Origin: Glaciecola sp. KUL10
GTDB taxonomy: Bacteria > Pseudomonadota > Gammaproteobacteria > Enterobacterales > Alteromonadaceae
NCBI RefSeq assembly: GCF_003203515.1
Contig: NZ_BGNG01000004.1
Span: 62,001-126,000 of the forward strand
DNA: 64,000 nt
Direction: 5' to 3'
Positions 45,323-53,105 of the stretch are shown one piece after another (position 1 is the first letter of the stretch; the number at the start of each line of letters is the position of its first letter). A model generated the notes under the pieces. It made no database searches. It saw only the letters and a list, made by a program, of their open reading frames with translations, and had not been told where the DNA came from. Both the position numbers and the translations under genes were made by a program.

Positions 45323-45428
45323 CACTTCTGTCGGTTCTATTATTGGTTTTGTGTGTTTAAATATAGAGTAAGTGAAAGGTGGGTACAATGTTGTGCGCGC
45401 GAATAGAGCAATAACAAACTGAACAATC

Positions 45429-46496
45429 ATGAAATTAAAACTGACTTTACTTAGCTTTGCGTGCATCTCACTGTTGTTTGTATCAATGTGGCTAGGCTCG
45501 CCTGTTCGCCCAGTGGCATGGGAGCCGGATAAAGATAAAGGGCTTGTTAGCTCTTTCCAAATGAATGATATGTTAGGTGAAAATTTAATGTATAGCCTAG
45601 TAACCGGAAAGGGACCAGAAGACCTCTTTATTGACGAAAAAGGTTGGTTGTACACCGGCTTAGAAAGCGGCGAAATCATCAAAATTAACGTCAACAGCGA
45701 TGCGCCAGCGCCGTTCTTGATAACAAATACGCTTGGCAGACCTTTAGGGATTCGCAAAGACAAAAACGGTGATCTTATTGTGGCTGATGCTGACAAAGGC
45801 CTACTTAAAGTCAGTATGGACGGCCGTATTCAAGTATTAGAAAAATACTACGGCCAAGATCTCTTTAAGTTTTTAGACCATTTGGATATTGCCGATGATG
45901 GCGTGATTTATTTTAGTGATGCTTCTACTCGTTTTAGCTTTAATGAGTATAAATACGACTTTATTGAAGCATCAATGACCGGCAGGGTATTCAGTTACAA
46001 CCCCGCGACTAAACTCACTCGTTTGTTAGTGGACAACTTATATTTTGCCAATGGGGTCGCAGTATCAAAAGACCAAGATTATTTACTCATAAACGAAACA
46101 GGTAAGGCGCGTATTTTAAAACACTATTTACGTGGCCCAAAGGCCGGTCAAACTGAAGTGTTTATTGATCAACTTCCAGGTTTACCTGACAACATTAACC
46201 GAGATGACAATGGTATTTATTGGGTTGCGATAAACACTTTGAGAGACCCTTTGATCGATTCACTGGCGCAATACCCGTTAATTAGGCGATTAATCGGTGT
46301 GCTCCCTCATAGTTGGCTCAAAGCTAGCCATGAATACGGCATGGTCATTGGCATCAATGAGCAGGCTGAAATTGTGCACAACTTACAGACTTCAAACGCT
46401 TATACTCAAATAACAAGTGCAGTGCCGTTTGGTAGAAGTTTATACCTTGGATCTTTGGTTCATGATGATATTGGGGTTGTTGAATTACATAAGTAA
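45429..46496 (+). CDS. SMP-30/strictosidine-synthase-like beta-propeller protein
   Basis: A 355-residue protein with an N-terminal membrane anchor or uncleaved signal (1-24). Six-bladed propeller features follow: GPEDLFIDEKGWLYTGLESGEI, GRPLGIRKDKNGDLIVADADKG, ADDGVIYFSDASTRF, and the FANGVAVSKDQDYLLINETG blade. This matches the strictosidine synthase/SMP-30 group, which includes lactonases and plant alkaloid enzymes; bacterial members usually have unknown substrates. Divergent from the S10 peptidase gene across 106 bp. Confidence 0.85.
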   Translation: MKLKLTLLSFACISLLFVSMWLGSPVRPVAWEPDKDKGLVSSFQMNDMLGENLMYSLVTGKGPEDLFIDEKGWLYTGLESGEIIKINVNSDAPAPFLITNTLGRPLGIRKDKNGDLIVADADKGLLKVSMDGRIQVLEKYYGQDLFKFLDHLDIADDGVIYFSDASTRFSFNEYKYDFIEASMTGRVFSYNPATKLTRLLVDNLYFANGVAVSKDQDYLLINETGKARILKHYLRGPKAGQTEVFIDQLPGLPDNINRDDNGIYWVAINTLRDPLIDSLAQYPLIRRLIGVLPHSWLKASHEYGMVIGINEQAEIVHNLQTSNAYTQITSAVPFGRSLYLGSLVHDDIGVVELHK

Positions 46497-46504
46497 GATG
46501 CAAC

Positions 46505-46547
46505 GAAGAATAGTCATTACCAATCGAGTTGGGGATGACGTTTCTTC
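46505..46547. repeat. Imperfect extragenic palindrome between convergent genes
   Basis: GAAGAA (46505-46510) pairs with TTCTTC (46542-46547), and inside it GTCATTACCAA (46513-46523) pairs with TTGGGGATGAC (46529-46539) with two mismatches. The CCCCAA/TTGGGGATGAC core resembles dispersed palindromes of marine gammaproteobacteria. It could also end both converging transcripts. Confidence 0.55.
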
Positions 46548-46551
46548 AAAA

Positions 46552-46728
46552 TCAACTCTGCTCCTTCTCAATCTTTTGAATCTCTTTCCACAACTCTTCA
46601 GATTCAGCCGTCAACATTGAGTAAGTTTTAATATCGCCTTTGCGTTGCGCAAGCATTGCTTGCTCTAATTTCATATCGTATTGCTTTCGCAGTTTCTTTG
46701 TTGGGTTTGATTTAAATAGTCCGAACAC
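46552..46728 (-). CDS. DUF6435-like small protein, GTG start
   Basis: A 58-residue charged protein beginning MFGLFKSNPTKKLRKQYD and ending KIEKEQS, with GTG as start codon and TAGGTC about seven bases before it. The start MFGLFKxxP, then KLRKQYDxKLEQAMLAQRKG and TYSMLTAESEELWKEI, match what I remember of the DUF6435 (Lacal_2735-like) family: a short two-helix coiled-coil protein of unknown function. It lies 10 bp after the 46739-47116 gene, so they are probably one transcript. Confidence 0.8.
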   Translation of the reverse strand: MFGLFKSNPTKKLRKQYDMKLEQAMLAQRKGDIKTYSMLTAESEELWKEIQKIEKEQS

Positions 46729-46738
46729 GGGTGAAGAC

Positions 46739-47116
46739 CTAAAGTGATAACAATTGTTCTATATACGTCTTCACGGGGATTTTGATTACTGAAACCTTGT
46801 TGTCTGACGCTATTTTTAGACTTTGCTCTATTTTGCTTAGCGCCTGACTGAGCTGCTCATCTTCTTCGGGCTGTTCCATTTTTAATGCTAATGCTTGCCA
46901 AAATGCGCTTTGGGCTGCTTGATCTTGTTGTTTTAATTGATGAAGTTGCTTTTTGACGTAGGTTAGCCATTCGGCGCGATAACTGCCTTCAACACGCTCT
47001 GGGAAGTAAGTTAAATCCTCTATGTCTTGTTTTAAATCCACGATAGGGTCGGGTTTATCAAGTAAGTAACGATAGATAAAAAGTGTTTGAATATCGGTAG
47101 AGGTATCTAATTTCAT
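46739..47116 (-). CDS. Hypothetical protein, helical, 125 residues
   Basis: I do not recognise this family. The start is chosen at the ATG at 47116 because GGAGAG sits just 4 bases before it; that GGAG lies in an earlier in-frame ATG (47128), which has no ribosome site itself. The protein is soluble and mostly helical, rich in Gln, Glu and Leu (LKQQDQAAQSAFWQALALKM), with no signal peptide. It is followed by the DUF6435-like gene 10 bp later, and is separated from accC by a terminator. Confidence 0.65.
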   Translation of the reverse strand: MKLDTSTDIQTLFIYRYLLDKPDPIVDLKQDIEDLTYFPERVEGSYRAEWLTYVKKQLHQLKQQDQAAQSAFWQALALKMEQPEEDEQLSQALSKIEQSLKIASDNKVSVIKIPVKTYIEQLLSL

Positions 47117-47144
47117 CAATCTCTCCATATTTATAGTGCATAAA

Positions 47145-47179
47145 AAAAGCGTTGCTAACTACCAGTTAGAAACGCTTTT
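47145..47179 (-). terminator. Rho-independent terminator after accC
   Basis: AAAAGCGTT-G-CTAACT (47145-47160) pairs with AGTTAG-A-AACGCTTTT (47164-47179), one internal mismatch, loop ACC. On the minus strand a T-run continues after the stem. It ends the aroQ-accB-accC transcript. Confidence 0.85.
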
Positions 47180-47243
47180 ATTGAAGTTTCTTCAACTGAC
47201 TCATTACATACATGAAGAGTCAGTATAAAGTTTTTGACACTAA

Positions 47244-48590
47244 CTATTTACTCAAGCCTAGTTTTTTCTCTAGGTAATGAATATTTGCGCCGCCTGCGCA
47301 GAAGTTTTCGTCCGCCATTATGCTTTGTTGGAGCGGTACATTTGTTTTGATCCCTTCAATAACAAGTTCATCAAGTGCATGGCGCATCCGAGCAATAGCC
47401 TCATCGCGGCTTTCGCCATAGGTGATTAACTTGCCGATCATTGAATCGTAATACGGGGGCACAGTGTATCCAGAATAAACATGAGACTCCCATCTTACCC
47501 CTAAGCCACCCGGTGCATGAAAGCGTTCAATCTTGCCGGGGCTAGGAATAAAGGTGTCAGGATCTTCAGCGTTGATTCGACACTCTATCGCGTGACCATG
47601 CACATTGATTTGAGATTGGTCAATCGACAATGGCTGGCCTGCTGCGACACGCAATTGCTCTTTTATGAGATCAATGCCTGTTACCATTTCTGATACAGGG
47701 TGTTCTACCTGAATACGGGTATTCATTTCAATAAAATAGAACTCACCATTTTCATATAAAAACTCGAATGTACCCGCGCCGCGGTAGTTGATTTCAATAC
47801 ATGCACGTCGACATCTTTCGCCGATTTTTGCACGCATTTGCTCAGAGATACCTGGTGCTGGGGCTTCTTCGACGACTTTTTGGTGACGACGTTGCATTGA
47901 ACAGTCGCGCTCACCTAAGTGAATCGCATTACCTTGACCGTCTGCAAGCACTTGAATCTCGACATGGCGAGGGTTTTCTAAAAACTTCTCCATGTATACT
48001 ACGTCGTTATTGAAGGCAGCACCTGCTTCAGCTTTCGTGGTTTGGATCGCTTCTTCTAGCTCAGACTCGCTGCGCACGACACGCATGCCTCGACCGCCAC
48101 CACCACCTGCAGCTTTGACTATCATCGGATAACCGATGCGTTTTGCGATGGTTTTATTTTTTTCAATATCGTCAGTCAATGGGCCGTCTGAACCTGGCAC
48201 GCATGGCACACCTGCTTTGCGCATTGCACTGATTGCAGAAACTTTATCACCCATTAAGTTTATCGTATCGGCTTTAGGTCCAATGAAAATAAAGCCGCTT
48301 TTTTCAACTGCTTCTGCAAACTCTGCGCTTTCTGCTAAAAAGCCATAACCGGGATGAATAGCAATAGAGTTAGTGACTTCTGCAGCTGCAATTATACGCG
48401 GAATATTTAGGTAGCTTTCGTTCGCTGGCGCTTTACCAATACAAATGGATTCATCAGCTAGCAAAACGTGCTTTAGATCTTTGTCGGCGGTGGAATGCAC
48501 AGCCACCGTTTTTATACCCAGCTCTTTACAAGCTCTGAGTATGCGTAAGGCTATCTCGCCTCGATTCGCAATTAAGACTTTATCAAGCAT
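47244..48590 (-). CDS. accC: Acetyl-CoA carboxylase biotin carboxylase subunit
   Basis: A 448-residue ATP-grasp enzyme that carboxylates biotin on AccB. The ATG at 48590 ([18 protein letters not shown]) is the family start; 15 codons of upstream frame overlap accB and are discarded. Visible sites: [16 protein letters not shown] (glycine-rich ATP loop), [33 protein letters not shown] and the [14 protein letters not shown] signature. Length equals E. coli AccC (449). It lies 10 bp after accB. Confidence 0.97.
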   Translation of the reverse strand: MLDKVLIANRGEIALRILRACKELGIKTVAVHSTADKDLKHVLLADESICIGKAPANESYLNIPRIIAAAEVTNSIAIHPGYGFLAESAEFAEAVEKSGFIFIGPKADTINLMGDKVSAISAMRKAGVPCVPGSDGPLTDDIEKNKTIAKRIGYPMIVKAAGGGGGRGMRVVRSESELEEAIQTTKAEAGAAFNNDVVYMEKFLENPRHVEIQVLADGQGNAIHLGERDCSMQRRHQKVVEEAPAPGISEQMRAKIGERCRRACIEINYRGAGTFEFLYENGEFYFIEMNTRIQVEHPVSEMVTGIDLIKEQLRVAAGQPLSIDQSQINVHGHAIECRINAEDPDTFIPSPGKIERFHAPGGLGVRWESHVYSGYTVPPYYDSMIGKLITYGESRDEAIARMRHALDELVIEGIKTNVPLQQSIMADENFCAGGANIHYLEKKLGLSK

Positions 48591-48600
48591 GGTAAAAGCC

Positions 48601-49059
48601 TTATTCGATAACAAACATGGGTTGATCAAATTCAACTGGATCTTGATTGTTCACCAATATTTCTTTGATGACGCCTGCTTTGTCAGATTCAATTTGATTC
48701 ATCATTTTCATGGCTTCAACAATGCAAAGTGTGTCACCTACATTAACGCTTTGGCCCACTTCAACAAATGCCTTGGCTTCTGGTGATGACGAACGGTAGA
48801 AGGTTCCTACCATTGGTGATTTCACCACATAACCTGATGGTGCAGCGGGCGCCGCGGGCGTCGTCGGCGCGGTTTCAGGTGCAGGCGCTGAAGCTGGAGC
48901 AGGTGCTTGTTGAACCATTTGAGGAGCTGCATATTGAACAGCGGGTGTAGAGCCGCCACGATGGATGCGAACAGATTCCTCTCCTTCAGTGATTTCTAAT
49001 TCTGCGATGCCTGATTCTTCTACTAGCTCGATCAGTTTTTTTATTTTTCTTATATCCAT
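48601..49059 (-). CDS. accB: Biotin carboxyl carrier protein of acetyl-CoA carboxylase
   Basis: A 152-residue carrier. The N-terminal helical part [20 protein letters not shown] is followed by an Ala/Pro-rich linker (about residues 45-72) and the biotinyl domain, with Lys of [12 protein letters not shown] as the biotin site and the [14 protein letters not shown] thumb. It carries the carboxyl group in fatty acid synthesis. The order aroQ-accB-accC is standard. Confidence 0.97.
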   Translation of the reverse strand: MDIRKIKKLIELVEESGIAELEITEGEESVRIHRGGSTPAVQYAAPQMVQQAPAPASAPAPETAPTTPAAPAAPSGYVVKSPMVGTFYRSSSPEAKAFVEVGQSVNVGDTLCIVEAMKMMNQIESDKAGVIKEILVNNQDPVEFDQPMFVIE

Positions 49060-49111
49060 GTTTAATCTCTGTTTGTGTGTTTTGTTAAAATTCGTAATTT
49101 GTGAATCATTA

Positions 49112-49555
49112 TTAGTTTTGTTCGATTTCGTAGAGCGCTCTTACAGCAAATTCGTAGCCTTTTTCACCGAGTCCGGCAATGACGCCCACTGCAATGTCAG
49201 AAAAATATGAATGATGCCTAAAGGCTTCCCTTGCATGCACATTTGACAGGTGAACCTCGACAAATGGAACGCCGACCGCACTTAACGCATCACGAAGCGC
49301 AACACTGGTATGTGTATAAGCCGCTGGGTTAATCACGATCCCGTCAACTGCATTGCCTTCATCGAAAAGCGACTGGACTCTTTCAATAAGATCGGTTTCT
49401 GAATTTGATTGGAAGTCGTCTATCTGCACCGTTAAATCTCGGGTGTTTTCACGCAGGGTACTCATGATTTGTGCTAAGTTACGAGTGCCATATATGTCAG
49501 GCTCTCTTTTTCCCAATAAATTCAAGTTTGGGCCGTTTAATACCAATATCTTCAT
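49112..49555 (-). CDS. aroQ: Type II 3-dehydroquinate dehydratase
   Basis: A 147-residue enzyme of the shikimate pathway, converting 3-dehydroquinate to 3-dehydroshikimate. The signature [17 protein letters not shown] holds the catalytic Tyr and Arg region; [17 protein letters not shown] and [17 protein letters not shown] hold the remaining active-site residues, including the base His. Length is typical (about 150). It heads the aroQ-accB-accC operon with 52 bp to accB. Confidence 0.97.
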   Translation of the reverse strand: MKILVLNGPNLNLLGKREPDIYGTRNLAQIMSTLRENTRDLTVQIDDFQSNSETDLIERVQSLFDEGNAVDGIVINPAAYTHTSVALRDALSAVGVPFVEVHLSNVHAREAFRHHSYFSDIAVGVIAGLGEKGYEFAVRALYEIEQN

Positions 49556-49741
49556 AGAAAAAGCTTTTAAAATCCGTGAACGTGTACTTAACTTGCAAAT
49601 TTGGTTTATTTAGCTAAATTAAGCAAGGTTTCTTATGTGTTTTTGCTCGCGTTTGAGCAGGAATGAGAAAATATCACAAAAAGGGGGCAGTAATCAGCAT
49701 AATACTGGTCTAATCAGCGAAGATACCTACAAAATTTTTGG

Positions 49742-50605
49742 TTATTCTGTAATTGGAAGGCAGGTTCCGCATATATAAGTATAAGAAAATACATTGTGGT
49801 GAGTTTGCATTTCGTTAAGTGTGATATCACATCGTACTTTTTGACCCTGAATAAGCAGGTCTGCACAAAATACAAGGCTGCCTTTTACTTGGTGTGTTTG
49901 GATTAATTCGACTGGAAGGAGTTCACAAAGCGCATCCCACTCGATGTGTCTGCCTTGAATATCGAACATGTTTGCGAATGTTGTGTTTATCTGCACTTTT
50001 TTGTCTTCCAAGGAGAGTATGAAGCTGGGTTTTTTTGCATTAACAAATGCTCTCGTAACTATCTCATATGCTTCTCTTTCTTGATGTTGGCTTGTGATGT
50101 CTTTAAAAGTGCCAAGCATGCTCGTCATGCGTCCGTCTTCATCGCGTTGAGAGCATTGTCCTGTTAGACGCACCCAGCGATGTTGGTTTGTTCGTTTTGA
50201 CATGCGCTCAACTACGACAGAAAACATTTTCGAGCGGCCGTTTGAATGGGCTGTAAATTGGTGTTCAAATACTTGCCTGTGGGAAGACCGCAAAGATTCA
50301 ATAAATTCAGTTCTTGTGATTCGATTAACTATTCTTGATTGCGCTTCAGACTCGTTGGAATACATCAAGATTTCGTCGCTCTTTGCATGCCATTCCCAAA
50401 CTATTTGTTTGCTAGCCGAAAGTGCTTGTTGAAGGCGGTTGGCTTTGTTTTGGGCAATCTTTTTGGCTTCAATTAACTCAAAAGTTTGGCTGCGAAGTAC
50501 TTCTTCTGCCTCTTTCCGACCTTTGCGCTCTCGCTCTAAACTGCGTTTGAGACTGGCAATTTGAGCTTGAAGGCTCTCAGTTTCGGCTTGAAGGCTTTCA
50601 CTCAC
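49742..50605 (-). CDS. Coiled-coil PAS protein, last gene of the chemosensory operon
   Basis: A 287-residue soluble protein. The first ~65 residues form a charged coiled coil (SLQAETESLQAQIASLKRSL and on). Two PAS-like segments follow: about 65-175 (LSASKQIVWEWHAKSDEILMYS, MFSVVVERM, ending MLGTFKDITSQHQ, a PAC motif) and about 185-285 (VNAKKPSFILSLEDKKVQIN, FANMFDI). It has no kinase, GGDEF, EAL or MCP output domain. Its start overlaps the cheB stop by 4 bp (ATGA), so it belongs to the operon. It may be an adaptor or sensory partner; nothing more can be said. Confidence 0.75.
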   Translation of the reverse strand: MSESLQAETESLQAQIASLKRSLERERKGRKEAEEVLRSQTFELIEAKKIAQNKANRLQQALSASKQIVWEWHAKSDEILMYSNESEAQSRIVNRITRTEFIESLRSSHRQVFEHQFTAHSNGRSKMFSVVVERMSKRTNQHRWVRLTGQCSQRDEDGRMTSMLGTFKDITSQHQEREAYEIVTRAFVNAKKPSFILSLEDKKVQINTTFANMFDIQGRHIEWDALCELLPVELIQTHQVKGSLVFCADLLIQGQKVRCDITLNEMQTHHNVFSYTYICGTCLPITE

Positions 50606-51651
50606 AATCGAGTTCCCCCACCTTTTTTCTCAACTGCTGTGGTTAACGCTTGGCTCATTTTATCAAGTGAATATGTGTCCTCAGTGCCTCCCATATCCAC
50701 CGCTGCTTTTGGCATCCCGTATACCACACAAGAAGCCTCATCTTGTGCCATGGTTATTGCCCCTGTTGATTTAAGGTTGACCATTCCTTTTGCGCCATCT
50801 TTTCCCATGCCGGTCAAAATTGTTGCGATGGTGTTGTTACCAACGACTTTTGCAAGGGAATCGAACATCACATCTACAGATGGTTTGTGACCAGAGACTA
50901 AGGGGCCATCATCCAATCGAATTCGATAGTCGGCGCCGCTTTTAACAATGGTTAAATGCTTATCGCCTGGTGCGATATAGGCACTGCCTGGAAGAATACG
51001 CTCGCCATCTTCAGCTTCTTTTACGCGCATGTCACATAGTGAATCGAGTCGTGCAGCAAAGGACTTTGTGAATGTTGGCGGCATGTGTTGAGTAATAACG
51101 GTTGCAGGGAAGGCGGGGGACAGTTGTTGTAACACTTGTCGAATAGCCTCTGTTCCGCCCGTCGAGGCGCCAATGCCCACTATCGTTTCAGTGCCCTTAT
51201 AGCTTAATGGAATTGCTTTTGCTCTGCTGAGTCCCTCAGATCGTTTTTTAGGTTTTGATTTTGCTGCTACTTTTATCTTGCTAACGATTTCTTGTTGATA
51301 TTCACTAAGGCCTTTGGCTACGTTGAGTTTCGGTTTAGGTATAAAATCAATGGCACCTAGCTCTAGAGAACGGATTGTTGCATCAGCTCCTTGCTCGGTT
51401 AATGTGGATATCATTAAGACCGGAGTGGGCCTTGCCTTCATAAGACGATCTAAAAAAGTCAGGCCGTCTACTTTGGGCATTTCAATATCTAGGGTAATGA
51501 CATCAGGATTTAGTTCTTTGACCATGTCCTTTGCGACATAAGCGTCGGGAGCCGCACCGACTAATTCGAGCTCAGGGGCTTGCTTAATAATCTCTGCAAG
51601 TAAGCTACGAATTAACGCAGAGTCATCAACGACAAGAACTTTAATTGTCAT
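50602..51651 (-). CDS. cheB: Chemotaxis methylesterase/deamidase CheB
   Basis: A 349-residue response-regulator esterase that removes methyl groups from receptors. The receiver (1 to ~120) has Asp in VITLDIEMPKVDGLTFLDRL and Lys in FIPKPKL. The C-terminal catalytic domain has GIGASTGGTEAIRQVLQQL (Ser), VITQHMPPTFTKSFA (His) and ILTGMGKDGAKGMV (Asp). It opposes CheR, encoded two genes upstream. It overlaps the PAS gene by 4 bp. Confidence 0.96.
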   Translation of the reverse strand: MTIKVLVVDDSALIRSLLAEIIKQAPELELVGAAPDAYVAKDMVKELNPDVITLDIEMPKVDGLTFLDRLMKARPTPVLMISTLTEQGADATIRSLELGAIDFIPKPKLNVAKGLSEYQQEIVSKIKVAAKSKPKKRSEGLSRAKAIPLSYKGTETIVGIGASTGGTEAIRQVLQQLSPAFPATVITQHMPPTFTKSFAARLDSLCDMRVKEAEDGERILPGSAYIAPGDKHLTIVKSGADYRIRLDDGPLVSGHKPSVDVMFDSLAKVVGNNTIATILTGMGKDGAKGMVNLKSTGAITMAQDEASCVVYGMPKAAVDMGGTEDTYSLDKMSQALTTAVEKKGGGTRL

Positions 51652-51666
51652 TTATATTGCTCGATT

Positions 51667-52272
51667 TTAGAATAAATCAACATCACCACCTGTTTGTGTT
51701 GTTTGTCTAATTTTGATCTTGTATTCGCTTTCGCGATCAAGAATCGTTGTGTTGTGTAAGCTTTTCAATTTTCGTACCTTGACTTCACCTGTTGCCGGAA
51801 ATTGATAAAGCTTTCGTGGAAACTGACCTAATAAATCAGTCGCGATAACTCTGATCTGTTCAGCCTCTAAATATTCTTGTACAAAAGCTGCATTTTGCTC
51901 CCCAACACTATTTACTTTGAACCCTTTAAGTACATTTGCACCGCCAAAAATCTTGGCTTCAATACGGCTTCTTACTGCACCCAATTTGAGCATGTGGTTG
52001 ATCAGTATCTCCATCGCATAAACGCCATAACGAGCAGATTCCGATATGAAGTCTTGCTCATTGGTGTTTACAGGTAGCAAAAAGTGATTCATTCCTGAAA
52101 TTTTAGAAACGGGATCACGCAAGCACGCTGATACACAGGAACCTAATACGGTAACAATCATCGTATTTTCCGAGGTTGCAAAGTACTCACCAGGCAAAAT
52201 TTTGACAGCATTGATGTTAAAATTTCGGTCAAAATATCGATTGGGTGCTAAGTGTTCGTTATCTAAATTCAC
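51667..52272 (-). CDS. cheD: Chemoreceptor glutamine deamidase CheD
   Basis: A 201-residue cysteine hydrolase that deamidates receptor glutamines. The catalytic Cys lies in VLGSCVSACLRDP and the His in SGMNHFLLPV; the MEILINHMLKLGA and AKIFGGANVL blocks complete the fold. The protein ends GGDVDLF, a tail similar to that of the small MCP-like protein in the same operon. The gene lies between cheR (2 bp) and cheB (15 bp). The presence of CheD with CheB and CheR is usual for F7-type systems. Confidence 0.95.
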   Translation of the reverse strand: MNLDNEHLAPNRYFDRNFNINAVKILPGEYFATSENTMIVTVLGSCVSACLRDPVSKISGMNHFLLPVNTNEQDFISESARYGVYAMEILINHMLKLGAVRSRIEAKIFGGANVLKGFKVNSVGEQNAAFVQEYLEAEQIRVIATDLLGQFPRKLYQFPATGEVKVRKLKSLHNTTILDRESEYKIKIRQTTQTGGDVDLF

Positions 52273-52274
52273 GC

Positions 52275-53102
52275 TTAATTACCCAATGGTTTGTATATAG
52301 TTCGTCCAAGAGGTTTTAAGATGTCCCCAACATGTGCAAAGTTCTCTGAATGTCCTGCTATGTATAGGCTATCATTGCTCATGTGTTTTACTATTTTTCT
52401 TAGTATTTGTAATTGTGTGTCTTTATCGAAGTAAATCATAACATTGCGGCAAAAGACGATATCGATACCCGAAGGCAACGACCATTTATCATCCATCAAA
52501 TTGAGCTTTTGGAATGTGATTAATTTTCTTAATTCGGGCACTACTTTGACAAATCCACCATTTGAACCTTTACCGCGCTTGAAAAATAGCTTCTTCATAT
52601 CCGGTTGAAATTCAGTAAGCTGCTCGATTTTGTATACACCATCACTCGCAGTCTTAAGCACTTTACTGTCGATATCAGATGCGATGATTTCAACAGGACA
52701 ATCAAATTTCTTGAAAGCGTTTACGACCGTCATTGCGATTGAATAAGGTTCTTCCCCAGTCGAACTAGCCGCGCACCAGATGGTTATTTTTCTTCTGTGC
52801 TTGATTTCTTCTAGGTGCTTTTTGAGTACATCAAAATGGTGACTTTCACGAAAAAAGGAAGTTAGGTTAGTTGTCAGTGCGTTGACAAACTCTTCCTTTT
52901 CTTCTTCGTGTTTGTCTAGAAAAGTCAAATACTGAACAAAAGATTTTAGGCCAAGTGCTCGGATGCGACGGGCTAGCCGACTATAGACCATTGAGTCTTT
53001 GGAGTCGGCTAGGTTGATCCCCGCTATACTTTTCAGCTTTTTTCTAACGGCTTCAAAGTCAGCTAGGTTAAACGCAAATTCTTTATCCGTCGTAAGACTC
53101 AT
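52275..53102 (-). CDS. cheR: Chemoreceptor methyltransferase CheR
   Basis: A 275-residue SAM-dependent methyltransferase. The N-terminal helical domain (FEAVRKKLKSIAGINLADSK) precedes the methyltransferase domain: FFRESHHFDVLK, CAASSTGEEPYSIAMTV (SAM loop), IIASDIDSKVLKTAS and DIVFCRNVMIYFD. The beta-subdomain that binds receptor-end pentapeptides is in the expected place. The adjacent receptor ends EWESF, so a tethered interaction is likely. Confidence 0.96.
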   Translation of the reverse strand: MSLTTDKEFAFNLADFEAVRKKLKSIAGINLADSKDSMVYSRLARRIRALGLKSFVQYLTFLDKHEEEKEEFVNALTTNLTSFFRESHHFDVLKKHLEEIKHRRKITIWCAASSTGEEPYSIAMTVVNAFKKFDCPVEIIASDIDSKVLKTASDGVYKIEQLTEFQPDMKKLFFKRGKGSNGGFVKVVPELRKLITFQKLNLMDDKWSLPSGIDIVFCRNVMIYFDKDTQLQILRKIVKHMSNDSLYIAGHSENFAHVGDILKPLGRTIYKPLGN

Positions 53103-53105
53103 CTT

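Noticed and set aside
45323-45796. N-terminal extension of the S10 peptidase frame by 158 codons
   Set aside because: It overlaps the divergent SMP-30-like gene by 368 bp, has no peptidase homology, and a good signal peptide with ribosome site begins at 45322.
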